From NCBI RefSeq assembly GCF_014197615.1, contig NZ_JACIFY010000030.1, positions 1 to 48,646 on the forward strand: a DNA stretch of 48,646 nucleotides. The letters are read 5' to 3'. The notes under the pieces are model-generated. The model did not search any database. It was given only the letters and a program-made list of their open reading frames with translations, and was not told where the DNA came from. The first letter of the stretch is position 1. Each line of letters starts with the position of its first letter. Source of the DNA: Rhizobium esperanzae (GTDB lineage: Bacteria; Pseudomonadota; Alphaproteobacteria; Rhizobiales; Rhizobiaceae). Below are positions 34,054-41,441 of the stretch, piece after piece. The position numbers were made by a program, and so were the translations under genes.

Positions 34054-36579
34054 TCATGCCAGAGCTTCGGCGATCAGGTCGTCGGCCGCTTCGGCGAGCA
34101 ACGCATCATGGGCCTCGCCCGGCACCGCCTCGCGTCCGATTTCCAGCATCACCGGCACGGCGAGCGGGGAAATATGGTCGAGCGGGCGATGGGTGATGTG
34201 CCCCCTGATTCGCATCAGCATATCGCCAAGCCGGCTGATATCCAAAAGTCCAGTCGCCGCATCCTGGCGGGTCGCCTGCAGCAGGATGTGATCCGGCTCG
34301 TGGCTGCGCAGCACGTCATAGATCAGATCGGCGGAGACGGTGATCTGGCGGCCGCTCTTTTCCTTGCCCGGATGGCGGCGTTCGATCAAGCCCGCAATCA
34401 CGGCGCAATTGCGGAAGGTGCGCTTCAACAGGAAGGATTCGGCGAGCCAGGCTTCCAGATCGTCGCCGAGCATATCCGCATCGAAGAGGTCGGAGAGGTT
34501 GAGACGGCCATTGCCGATCATCAGCCCCATATCTTCCAGGCCCCAGACGGCCAGCGAATAATCGGTGGCGACGAAGCCGAGCGGCTTGGCGCCCGCCCGC
34601 TCCAGCCGGCGAGTGAGCAGCATGCCGAGGGTCTGATGGGCGAGACGGCCTTCGAAGGGATAGGCAACCATATAACCGCGGCTGCCGCGCGGGAAGGTTT
34701 CGATCAGGAACTCGTCGCGTTTCGGCAGCATCGACTTGTCCTTCTGCAGCGACAACCAGTCGCGCACCTGATCCGGCAGGTGGCGCCAGCGATCGGGATC
34801 GGCGATCATCGCCCGCACCTGCTCGGCGAGATAGGTCGACAGCGGAAACTTGCCGCCGGCATAGGAGGGGATTTTCGGATCGAGCGAAAAGGCCTGCGAG
34901 GCCAGGCACTCGTTTTCGCGGATGCCCTCGAAGCGCAGCACCTTGCCGGAGAAAAGGAAAGTGTCGCCCGGCGACAATTGCTCGAGGAAATATTCCTCGA
35001 CCTTGCCCAGCGTGGCGCCGCCGCGGCCGATCCGGCCGCCCTCACCGCGCTTGACCATGCGGATATTCAGCATCGGGCTTTCGACGATGGTGCCGAGGTT
35101 GAGGCGGTATTGCTGGGCAACGGCCGGATTGGAGACGCGCCAGCGGCCCTCCTTGGTCTTGCGGATACGGGCGTAACGCTCATAGGTCCGAAGCGCATAA
35201 CCGCCGGTCGCGACGAAATCGACGATGCGCTCGAAGGTCTCCCAGCTGAGATCGGCATAGGGCGAGGCGCTGGTGACTTCGTCGTAGAGTTCCAGCATGT
35301 CGAAAGGTTCGGCGCAGGCCATGCCGAGCACGTGCTGGGCGAGCACGTCGAGCGCGCCGCGGCCGACCGGCGGCGTGTCCTGGGCACCGATATAATTGGC
35401 ATCGAGGGCTGCCTGGCACTCCATGACCTCGAAACGATTGGCCGGCACCAGGATCGCCTTCGAGGGTTCGTCCATGCGGTGGTTGGCGCGGCCGATGCGC
35501 TGGGCAAGACGCGAGGCGCCCTTCGGCGCGCCGACATGGATGACGAGATCGACATCGCCCCAGTCGATACCGAGGTCGAGGGTAGAGGTAGCGACCACAG
35601 CGCGCAGCCGGTTTTCGGCCATCGCCGCCTCGACCTTGCGGCGCTGGGCGACATCGAGCGAACCGTGGTGAAGGGCGATCGGCAGATTGTCGTCATTGAT
35701 CGTCCAGAGTTCCTGGAACAGCATCTCGGCCTGGCTGCGGGTATTGACGAAGAGCAGCGTCGTCTTGTGTTCAAGCAGTTGCCTGTACACATCGGGAATG
35801 GCGTATTTGGCGGAATGGCCGGCCCAGGGGATGCGCTCCTCGGTCGACAGGATCGAAATATCGGGTTTGGCGCCGCCTTCGACGACGACGAGACCGGCAT
35901 GATGCGCGCTGCCCTCCTCCCCCTCGCCCCCCTGTTGGCCGACCAGCCATTTCTGCAGGTCCATCGGCTCGGCGACGGTCGCCGACAGGCCGATGGTCTT
36001 GAGGTCGGGGGCAAGGCGGCGCAGGCGGGCGAGGCCAAGCGACAGCATATGGCCGCGCTTGGAGGTGACGAGCGAATGCAGCTCGTCGAGCACGACATAT
36101 TTCAGGTCCTTGAAGAAGCGCTCGGCCTCGCGGTTGGCCAGCAGCAGGGCGACCTGTTCGGGCGTCGTCAGCAGAATATCCGGCGGGTTGAGCTTCTGGC
36201 GCTGGCGCTTGGCGTTCGGCGTATCGCCGGTGCGGTTTTCCACCGTGACCGGCAGGCCCATCTCCCCGACCGGCTTCATCAGATTGCGCTCGATATCGAT
36301 CGCCAGCGCCTTCAGCGGCGAGACATAGAGCGTATGGATGCCGGTGAAGGCTGAGCCGGGCGGAATTTTGCCGCGGCGGGTGAGATCGGTGAGCGAGGGC
36401 AGGAAACCGGCAAGCGTCTTGCCGGCGCCGGTCGGCGCAATCAGCAAGGTGCTTTCACCGGCCTCGGCGCGGGCAAGCAATTCCAGCTGATGGGCACGCG
36501 GACGCCAGCCCTTTTCCGCAAACCAGCGGGTAAAGGCGGCAGGCAGCAGGGCGCTGGCTTCGGAATCGATCTGGTCCAC
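34054..36579 (-). CDS. lhr: Lhr-type ligase-associated DEXH-box DNA/RNA helicase
   Basis: This 841-residue SF2 helicase translocates 3'-5' on nucleic acid. Walker A is APTGAGKTLAG near residues 48-58, motif II is VLDELHSLV, LSATVAEP is motif III, and ATSTLDLGIDWGDVD plus QRIGRANHRMDEPS are motifs V and VI. The C-terminal half holds the winged-helix and Lhr-core domain. The length fits the bacterial short Lhr. The start is GTG 36579; an ATG two bases upstream is out of frame. It pairs with pdeM. The usual partner genes, an ATP-dependent ligase and an exonuclease, are not next to it; the upstream neighbour is a YitT gene. Confidence 0.92.
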   Translation of the reverse strand: MDQIDSEASALLPAAFTRWFAEKGWRPRAHQLELLARAEAGESTLLIAPTGAGKTLAGFLPSLTDLTRRGKIPPGSAFTGIHTLYVSPLKALAIDIERNLMKPVGEMGLPVTVENRTGDTPNAKRQRQKLNPPDILLTTPEQVALLLANREAERFFKDLKYVVLDELHSLVTSKRGHMLSLGLARLRRLAPDLKTIGLSATVAEPMDLQKWLVGQQGGEGEEGSAHHAGLVVVEGGAKPDISILSTEERIPWAGHSAKYAIPDVYRQLLEHKTTLLFVNTRSQAEMLFQELWTINDDNLPIALHHGSLDVAQRRKVEAAMAENRLRAVVATSTLDLGIDWGDVDLVIHVGAPKGASRLAQRIGRANHRMDEPSKAILVPANRFEVMECQAALDANYIGAQDTPPVGRGALDVLAQHVLGMACAEPFDMLELYDEVTSASPYADLSWETFERIVDFVATGGYALRTYERYARIRKTKEGRWRVSNPAVAQQYRLNLGTIVESPMLNIRMVKRGEGGRIGRGGATLGKVEEYFLEQLSPGDTFLFSGKVLRFEGIRENECLASQAFSLDPKIPSYAGGKFPLSTYLAEQVRAMIADPDRWRHLPDQVRDWLSLQKDKSMLPKRDEFLIETFPRGSRGYMVAYPFEGRLAHQTLGMLLTRRLERAGAKPLGFVATDYSLAVWGLEDMGLMIGNGRLNLSDLFDADMLGDDLEAWLAESFLLKRTFRNCAVIAGLIERRHPGKEKSGRQITVSADLIYDVLRSHEPDHILLQATRQDAATGLLDISRLGDMLMRIRGHITHRPLDHISPLAVPVMLEIGREAVPGEAHDALLAEAADDLIAEALA

Positions 36580-36627
36580 ATGCTGAAGGTAGTGAAAGCC
36601 CAGGGAAAAAGAAGAGCGGTCATCGCC

Positions 36628-37260
36628 TCACACGGCGATATAGCGGTCCTTGCGGTGATTGATGGCAATCGCGAGGTTGAGCACGACCGCGCCGAGCACG
36701 GAGCAGGCGATGATGAAGGGGCTGGCGACGAAGAAGGAGAGCGCCAGGATGACAAGGTCGAAGCCGAGCTGAACGAGACCGGCGCGCCAGCCGAGACGAT
36801 CCTGGATATAAAGGGCGAGAATGCCGATGCCGCCGAGGCTGGCGCGATGGCGGAAGAGCGCCAGCATGCCGGCGCCGATGACGAGGCCGCCGAACAGCGC
36901 CCCGGCGATCGGATTGACATGGGTGATGCCGATAAAGCCCGGCACGAACTCGGAGAGGATCGAGGTCAGCGCGATGGCGGCGAAGGTCTTGATGGTGAAG
37001 GCCGGCCCCAATCGGCGGAAGGCGAGATAGTAGAAGGGTAGGTTCACGGCAAAGAAGCAGAGGCCGAAGCTGAGGCCCGTCGCATAATGGGCGAGAAAGG
37101 CAAGACCGGCCGTGCCGCCGGCAAGCAGCCCCGCGCCCGACAGAAGCGAGACGCCGAGCACGGCGAGCATGCTGCCGGCGACGATGCCCTGCGCATCGTC
37201 GAACGGCGAGTGTCGATCGGCGCTGGAATTCAGAAGGCCTGCGAAGGCGTTGGATGCCAT
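36628..37260 (-). CDS. YitT-family membrane protein (paralogue 1)
   Basis: This 210-residue protein has five to six hydrophobic segments and ends in AINHRKDRYIAV. The family is widespread, and its transport role is not established. The motif RHRASLGGIGILALYIQD near 138 is almost identical in the second copy at 38727-39362, so the two arose by duplication. The ATG at 37260 has AGGGGAA about 7 nt upstream. It is divergent from the Rrf2 gene, with 127 bp between them, and two inverted repeats lie in that spacer. Co-regulation by Rrf2 is plausible. Confidence 0.8.
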   Translation of the reverse strand: MASNAFAGLLNSSADRHSPFDDAQGIVAGSMLAVLGVSLLSGAGLLAGGTAGLAFLAHYATGLSFGLCFFAVNLPFYYLAFRRLGPAFTIKTFAAIALTSILSEFVPGFIGITHVNPIAGALFGGLVIGAGMLALFRHRASLGGIGILALYIQDRLGWRAGLVQLGFDLVILALSFFVASPFIIACSVLGAVVLNLAIAINHRKDRYIAV

Positions 37261-37291
37261 GAATGTTCCCCTGTCGGCTTTTTCCGTCTTC

Positions 37292-37308
37292 TATCCCCCG
37301 CAGGGATA
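37292..37308. promoter_or_regulatory. Inverted repeat between YitT and Rrf2 genes
   Basis: TATCCC (37292-37297) and GGGATA (37303-37308) are separated by 5 bp, 32 bp upstream of the YitT start codon. It shares the TATCC/GGATA theme of the repeat at 37347-37369, with arms in the opposite order. It could be a second site of the same regulator or a leader hairpin. Confidence 0.4.
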
Positions 37309-37330
37309 AAGGCAAGCAGCATGGCGCCTC

Positions 37331-37369
37331 TTGACATCGACCCTAATCGTGGATATTTTTTATCCACGA
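37331..37369 (+). promoter_or_regulatory. Rrf2 gene promoter with overlapping palindromic operator
   Basis: TTGACA (37331-37336) and TATTTT (37354-37359) are spaced by 17 bp. A perfect 9-bp inverted repeat, TCGTGGATA (37347-37355) and TATCCACGA (37361-37369) around five bases, covers the -10. This is the layout of an autorepressed Rrf2 gene. GAGGAGG at 37373-37379 is the ribosome-binding site. Confidence 0.7.
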
Positions 37370-37387
37370 ATTGAGGAGGCCGTACGT

Positions 37388-37888
37388 ATGAAAATGAGCG
37401 ATGGGGTCGAGCAGGCCATTCACAGCGTCGCGATGCTTTCCGGCCTTTCCGAAGGCGGCGTGCTTTCGGCAGCGGCGCTGGCGGAATTCCACGGTGTATC
37501 GACGAGCTATCTGCTCAAACACCTGCAGGCGCTGTCGGGCGCCGGCATCCTCGATACCGTGCCGGGGCCGAAGGGCGGCTATCGGCTGGCGAAGGCGCCG
37601 GCGGAGATTTCGCTGCTCGATATCCTGCTCGCCGTCGAAGGGCCGGCGCCGGCCTTTCGCTGCGCCGAAATCCGCCAGCGCGGACCGAACCCGGTCTCCG
37701 ACCGCTTCTTCGCCAAGCCCTGCAACATCAGCGCGGCGATGCTCCGGGCCGAACGGATCTACCGGGCCGAACTCGCCAAGACCAGCATTGCCGATCTCGG
37801 CATCGAACTTGCCGCCCTCGACGACGGATCGATCGCAGCCCGAGGCTGCGCCTTCCTTGAAATTCATGAACGCAAGACGGCTCGTTGA
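37388..37888 (+). CDS. Rrf2-family transcriptional regulator
   Basis: This 166-residue winged-helix protein has ALAEFHGVSTSYLLKHLQALSGAGIL near residues 30-55 for DNA recognition and the wing GPKGGYRLAKAP near 60-71. Cysteines are at residues 92, 112 and 154. The 20-residue gap between the first two is unlike the close three-Cys cluster of IscR/NsrR/RirA, so an Fe-S cluster of that geometry is not evident; a thiol switch is possible. ATG 37388 is preceded by GAGGAGG at 8 nt; the in-frame ATG at 37331 lies in the promoter. The AhpD-like gene follows at 22 bp and is probably co-transcribed. Confidence 0.85.
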   Translation: MKMSDGVEQAIHSVAMLSGLSEGGVLSAAALAEFHGVSTSYLLKHLQALSGAGILDTVPGPKGGYRLAKAPAEISLLDILLAVEGPAPAFRCAEIRQRGPNPVSDRFFAKPCNISAAMLRAERIYRAELAKTSIADLGIELAALDDGSIAARGCAFLEIHERKTAR

Positions 37889-37909
37889 GCCCCAACAAGG
37901 AGAATGACC

Positions 37910-38371
37910 ATGCAGCCACGTTTCAATTTCGCCAAAGCCGCTCCCGATGCCTACAAGGCCGTCGCCGCACTCGAACAATATGTCCAGTCTTCCGGGCTGG
38001 AGCGCCGCTTCATCCACCTGATCAAGCTGCGCGCCTCGCAGATCAACGGCTGCGCCTATTGTGTCGACATGCATGTGAAGGAAGCCCGCCATGATGGGCT
38101 CAGCGAGCAATGGATCAACCTGATGTGCGTCTGGCGGGAATCGCCTGTTTACGATGCCCGCGAACGCGCCCTGCTCGGCTGGGTCGACGCCGTCACCAAT
38201 ATCGCCAAGACCGGCGCACCGGACGGCGACTACGAGGCGCTGAAGGCGCATTTCTCCGAGAAGGAGATGACCGAGATCACCGTGGCGATCGGCGCGATCA
38301 ATATCTGGAACCGTCTTGCCGTCGGCTTCCGCTCGCAGCATCCGATCGATCAGGCAACGAAGGCAGCCTGA
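37910..38371 (+). CDS. Carboxymuconolactone decarboxylase / AhpD-like alkylhydroperoxidase-family protein
   Basis: This 153-residue helical protein carries CAYCVDMH near residues 48-55, the CxxC plus His of AhpD-like peroxidases. These use the dithiol to reduce hydroperoxides or as part of a redox relay. The order LIKLRASQINGCAYCVDMHVKEAR is the family core. I choose ATG 37910, not 37904. AAGGAG at 37897-37902 lies 7 nt before 37910 but only 1 nt before 37904. It is downstream of an Rrf2 regulator with a promoter operator, so inducible expression in redox or nitrosative stress is likely. A 9-bp hairpin follows the gene. Confidence 0.85.
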   Translation: MQPRFNFAKAAPDAYKAVAALEQYVQSSGLERRFIHLIKLRASQINGCAYCVDMHVKEARHDGLSEQWINLMCVWRESPVYDARERALLGWVDAVTNIAKTGAPDGDYEALKAHFSEKEMTEITVAIGAINIWNRLAVGFRSQHPIDQATKAA

Positions 38372-38388
38372 TCGCTATCGACGACGAA

Positions 38389-38411
38389 CCGACCCGAAAA
38401 TCTCGGGTCGG
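38389..38411. terminator. Bidirectional hairpin between AhpD-like gene and the small ORF
   Basis: CCGACCCGA and TCGGGTCGG form a perfect 9-bp stem with a 5-nt loop. It lies 17 bp after the AhpD-like stop and 12 bp beyond the stop of the minus-strand ORF at 38424. No long T-run follows on either strand, so it may end transcription only partly or protect 3' ends. Confidence 0.6.
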
Positions 38412-38423
38412 TCGAATATCTGA

Positions 38424-38591
38424 TCATTGGTGATCGGCAGCGGCCCGCAGGGCAACGGCATCGGACCCATTGTCCGAGAGGTCGACGCTGTTGAATATGT
38501 CGCGGACGACTTTCGCGATTTCCTCTGCGGAAGCGCCCCTGGCGTATTCTTCCTGCATGCGGCGTCTTACAAGTTTTTCCAAATCCGACAT
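38424..38591 (-). CDS. 55-residue small protein of unknown function
   Basis: The minus-strand frame from ATG (38591) to TGA (38424) encodes 55 residues. The N-terminal part MSDLEKLVRRRMQEEYARGA is charged and helical. ASAEEIAKVVRDIFNSVDLSD follows, and the end is AADHQ. The ATG has GAGGTG 6 nt upstream. It has normal codon use and an amphipathic-helix character, with no TM segment. I recognise no family. It is convergent with the AhpD-like gene, and the two share the hairpin at 38389-38411. The 135-bp spacer to YitT paralogue 2 must hold its promoter. Confidence 0.6.
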   Translation of the reverse strand: MSDLEKLVRRRMQEEYARGASAEEIAKVVRDIFNSVDLSDNGSDAVALRAAADHQ

Positions 38592-38726
38592 GGTTCACCT
38601 CATCAAATCCGGCGCGAGGAGAGTGTCGCGCCAGGGTCGATCAGAGGCAAGTTACGATCTGTTTAGAATGGGTTACGGATTTTTAAGGTTTGAATCTGGT
38701 CGTGGCGTGCCAGGAAAAATCCACCC

Positions 38727-39362
38727 CTACAGCGCGATGTAACGGTCGGCGCGGTGGTTGATGGCGACGAAGAGGTTGAGGACGATGGCGCCGAGGACGG
38801 AGTAGAAGACGACCGGCGGCGTGGTGACGAAGAAGGCGGCAGCGAGCACGCACATGTCGATGGCAAGTTGGACGAGGCCGGCGCGGATGCCGAAACGTTC
38901 CTGCAGATAGATGCCGAGAATGCCGACGCCGCCGAGGCTGGCGCGGTGGCGATAGAGCGCCAGCAGGCCGAAGCCAAGGAGCAGGCCGCCGAGAAGGGCG
39001 GCCCAGGCCGGATGGATGCTGGAAATCGAAAAGAACCGAGACTGCACATCTGCCAGCACCGACGTCAGGCCGATGGCGATGAAGGTCTTGACCGTGAAGG
39101 CCATGCCGAGGCGTTTCCACGAGAGATAGAAGAAGGGCAGATTGAGCAGGAAGAAGGCGAGGCCGAAATTGACGCCGAAGGCGTAATGCAGGAGGAAAGC
39201 CACCCCGGCGGTGCTGCCGGTGAGAAGCCCGGCGCTGGCGAGCACGTAAAGGCCGAGCGCGGCAACCAGGCTGCCGGAGAAGATGCCCTGCACGTCTTCA
39301 ACAGGCGTATGGCGCGTTGCGCTGGTATTCCAGACGCCGAGGGCATTGATGCGCTGTGTCAT
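38727..39362 (-). CDS. YitT-family membrane protein (paralogue 2)
   Basis: This 211-residue paralogue of the protein at 36628-37260 has the same TM layout, RHRASLGGVGILGIYLQE, and the end AINHRADRYIAL. The ATG at 39362 has GGAGA about 8 nt upstream; the in-frame GTG 39377 overlaps that site and is less likely. The two copies flank the Rrf2/AhpD-like pair and the 55-residue ORF. Divergence is enough that the duplication is not recent. Its function is unknown. Confidence 0.8.
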   Translation of the reverse strand: MTQRINALGVWNTSATRHTPVEDVQGIFSGSLVAALGLYVLASAGLLTGSTAGVAFLLHYAFGVNFGLAFFLLNLPFFYLSWKRLGMAFTVKTFIAIGLTSVLADVQSRFFSISSIHPAWAALLGGLLLGFGLLALYRHRASLGGVGILGIYLQERFGIRAGLVQLAIDMCVLAAAFFVTTPPVVFYSVLGAIVLNLFVAINHRADRYIAL

Positions 39363-39546
39363 ATCGCCAGTCTCCACGGCAAACGAGGTCGAAACGCGCT
39401 CGGGAAGACCTGGGCGCGGCGGAATTTTGCAGAATGAAAGGAGCCCGAGCGCCTCGGCGCCAATTGCCGGGCTCTCTGCTGATGCGACGCAGTATCGGGT
39501 TTTTCGGTCTTGCGATCAAGCGAAATAGGTAAGCAATGCTGACCTA

Positions 39547-39568
39547 TAAAAACATCGCAAGAAATGTT
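39547..39568 (-). terminator. Weak terminator after the TPR-methyltransferase
   Basis: On the minus strand AACAT and ATGTT form a 5-bp stem with an 8-nt loop, followed by TTTA. It starts 4 bp after the stop codon. The stem is short, so confidence is low. Confidence 0.3.
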
Positions 39569-39571
39569 CGC

Positions 39572-40504
39572 TCAAGCGGGTTTGCGCGTAAGGAACAGAA
39601 TGCCGGCAACCGGTTTGCCGCCATCTTTGCGAATGACCGTCCTGACGATGGTGAGGATTTCCAGGCCGTGGCGGGCAAGCCGCTGCCTCACATAGGCTTC
39701 CGAATGGGCATAACGCAGCGACGGCGCGAGATGGAAACCTTCGCCATCCCCGGCATCCTCGACGGAAAAGGCGATATCGGCGCCCGACGCGGCAAGCTCT
39801 TCGATGATCGCAAAGACACTTTCGAGATTGCCGAGATACATCAGCACGTCGGCTGCCGTCACAAGATCGGCGCGCCGGCGTCCCGCATCGGCAAACAGGC
39901 CGGAAAGATCGGGCGCGAGCGAGAGATCGGCCTGGGCGAGATGATCGTAGATCCCCTTCTCGGCCGCCTTGACCAGCATGTTCTGCGAGAGGTCGAAGCC
40001 TTCGAGACGGCCGGCGCAAGCGCGGATCTCGGGGCCGAGCAGGCCGGTGCCGCAGCCGAGATCGACGGCGCATGCGTAATGCCGGCCGGTGGAGACGACG
40101 AGGGAGGCAAGCTTCTGCGGCACGCTGTAATCGAGTTTTTCGACGAGCGACGTTTCGAAACGGTCGGCATAATCGTCGAACAGGCGCTCGACATAGCGGC
40201 TCGGCGGCTGGTCAGGGGTAGCGCCGTCGCCGAGAAGGGCGAGCTTGAGGGCAGCGCCGAAAATGTCATCGGGATCGAGGGCAAGCGTCCGGCGATAGGC
40301 CTCGATCGCCGCTTCCCCCCTGCCCGCCTTTTCCAGATAGGTGGCGAGACGAAACCAGCCGGCCGCCCAGGCGGGCACGAGTTCGAGCGCCTGCTCCATC
40401 AGCTCGGCCGCTGCCTCCGGCTCGCCGCCTTCTTCGAGCATTTTGGCATAATCGGCGCGGCGGTCGGCGATGACATCGCCTGAGGAAAGCTGGTGGGGCT
40501 GCAT
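39572..40504 (-). CDS. TPR-domain SAM-dependent methyltransferase
   Basis: This 310-residue cytosolic protein has TPR-like helices at about 12-80 (EAAAELMEQALELVPAWAAGWFRLA). A class I methyltransferase fold follows, with the SAM-binding motif VDLGCGTGLLGPEIR near residue 145. FDLSQNMLVKAAEKGIYD continues the fold, and ADVLMYLGNLESVF is in the motif IV region. The TPR probably brings a protein or peptide substrate. Substrate unknown; members of this family are often annotated without function. ATG 40504 is the only good start. It is divergent from the DUF6460 gene. Confidence 0.8.
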   Translation of the reverse strand: MQPHQLSSGDVIADRRADYAKMLEEGGEPEAAAELMEQALELVPAWAAGWFRLATYLEKAGRGEAAIEAYRRTLALDPDDIFGAALKLALLGDGATPDQPPSRYVERLFDDYADRFETSLVEKLDYSVPQKLASLVVSTGRHYACAVDLGCGTGLLGPEIRACAGRLEGFDLSQNMLVKAAEKGIYDHLAQADLSLAPDLSGLFADAGRRRADLVTAADVLMYLGNLESVFAIIEELAASGADIAFSVEDAGDGEGFHLAPSLRYAHSEAYVRQRLARHGLEILTIVRTVIRKDGGKPVAGILFLTRKPA

Positions 40505-40646
40505 GAAAGGACCTTTGGTTCACCGGCATTTGGCGGCGGCCACAAAAAAACTCAAGTCCTATTTCACAGGCGAAACAGCCAATTCCGGAAAGGGCTTGCG
40601 GGCGGCACGCCGCAACCTTATTCCAGGGGCAAACAGGAGATGGCTT

Positions 40647-40913
40647 ATGTCCGATCAGGCGAACAGGTTCCTCGGCGATTCAGTCGGCCGCACGCTGATA
40701 AAACTTATCGTGGTGTCGCTGATCGTCGGTTTCGTCATGACCGTCTTCGGCCTGACGCCGTGGAATATCATCTATGGTTTCCGCGACTTCATCCTGGAAA
40801 TCTGGCATCGGGGTTTTTCGGCGCTCGGGCGCGTCGGCGACTATCTCCTGCTCGGCGCCACGATCGTCATCCCGCTCTTCGTCATCCTTCGCCTTTTCAG
40901 CTATCGCCGGTAA
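40647..40913 (+). CDS. DUF6460 small membrane protein
   Basis: This 88-residue protein has two TM segments (LIKLIVVSLIVGFVMTVFG near 18-36 and YLLLGATIVIPLFVILRLF near 65-83) with an intervening WNIIYGFRDFILEIWHRGF. It belongs to a family common in Rhizobiales, function unknown. ATG 40647 has CAGGAGA about 6 nt upstream; the longer in-frame start is not supported. It ends one base before the CAP-lipoprotein gene, so the two are co-transcribed. Confidence 0.75.
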   Translation: MSDQANRFLGDSVGRTLIKLIVVSLIVGFVMTVFGLTPWNIIYGFRDFILEIWHRGFSALGRVGDYLLLGATIVIPLFVILRLFSYRR

Positions 40914-40914
40914 C

Positions 40915-41433
40915 ATGACCTCCATCGATCTTTCCAGGCGCGGTCTGCTGCGTCTTTCCGGACTTGCGCTCGCCGCCGGCATTGCCGGCTGCACCACCAC
41001 GCCGCGAATTGCCGGCACGCCTTCGAACGGCGAGGACGAGACGGCGAGCGTATTGCCGCTCGTCAATCAGCTCCGTGCGAAAAACGGCCTGCCGCCGCTT
41101 GCTATCGACCCGGCGGCACAGACCGCCGCCCTCTTCCAGGCCAAACGCATGGCGAGCGTCGGCAAGATGGCGCATCTGATCGGCATGACCGACAATTTCG
41201 GCGCCCGCGTCAAGGCAAGCGGCGTGCGGCTGCCGGCAGCGGAAAACATTGCCTCCGGTCAGCAGAGCGTCGATGCCGTGGTGACGGCCTGGATCAACTC
41301 GCCGCACCATTTGGAGAACATGCTCGGGCGCTATGACGGCCTCGGCGTCGCCGTTGCCCACAATACATCTTCCAGGAACCTGCCCTATTGGGCCATGGTG
41401 CTTTCCAGCCGAGGCGATTCCGCCTCGATATGA
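40915..41433 (+). CDS. CAP-domain (SCP-like) lipoprotein with twin-arginine-like signal
   Basis: This 172-residue protein starts with SRRGLLRLSGLALAAGIAGC. The RR pair suggests Tat export and Cys26 is the lipidation site. The CAP domain follows, with LVNQLRAKNGLPPLAIDPAA near 49 and WINSPHHLENMLG near 122, where His pairs in the cavity are expected. Bacterial CAP proteins are little understood; roles in cell-wall or lipid binding have been proposed. The ATG is 1 nt after the DUF6460 stop. The gene ends 8 bp before the start of the MATE gene, so three genes form a likely operon. Confidence 0.82.
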   Translation: MTSIDLSRRGLLRLSGLALAAGIAGCTTTPRIAGTPSNGEDETASVLPLVNQLRAKNGLPPLAIDPAAQTAALFQAKRMASVGKMAHLIGMTDNFGARVKASGVRLPAAENIASGQQSVDAVVTAWINSPHHLENMLGRYDGLGVAVAHNTSSRNLPYWAMVLSSRGDSASI

Positions 41434-41441
41434 GGCAGGTC

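Noticed and set aside
33970..36354. Long plus-strand open frame opposite lhr
   Set aside because: The lhr frame holds all helicase motifs; the opposing frame has no recognisable domain and no ribosome-binding site.
40598..40619. Hairpin TTGC-G-GGCG/CGCC-GCAA upstream of the DUF6460 gene
   Set aside because: It has no T-run and no linked terminated gene on its strand; I could not assign a role, so it is not listed as a feature.
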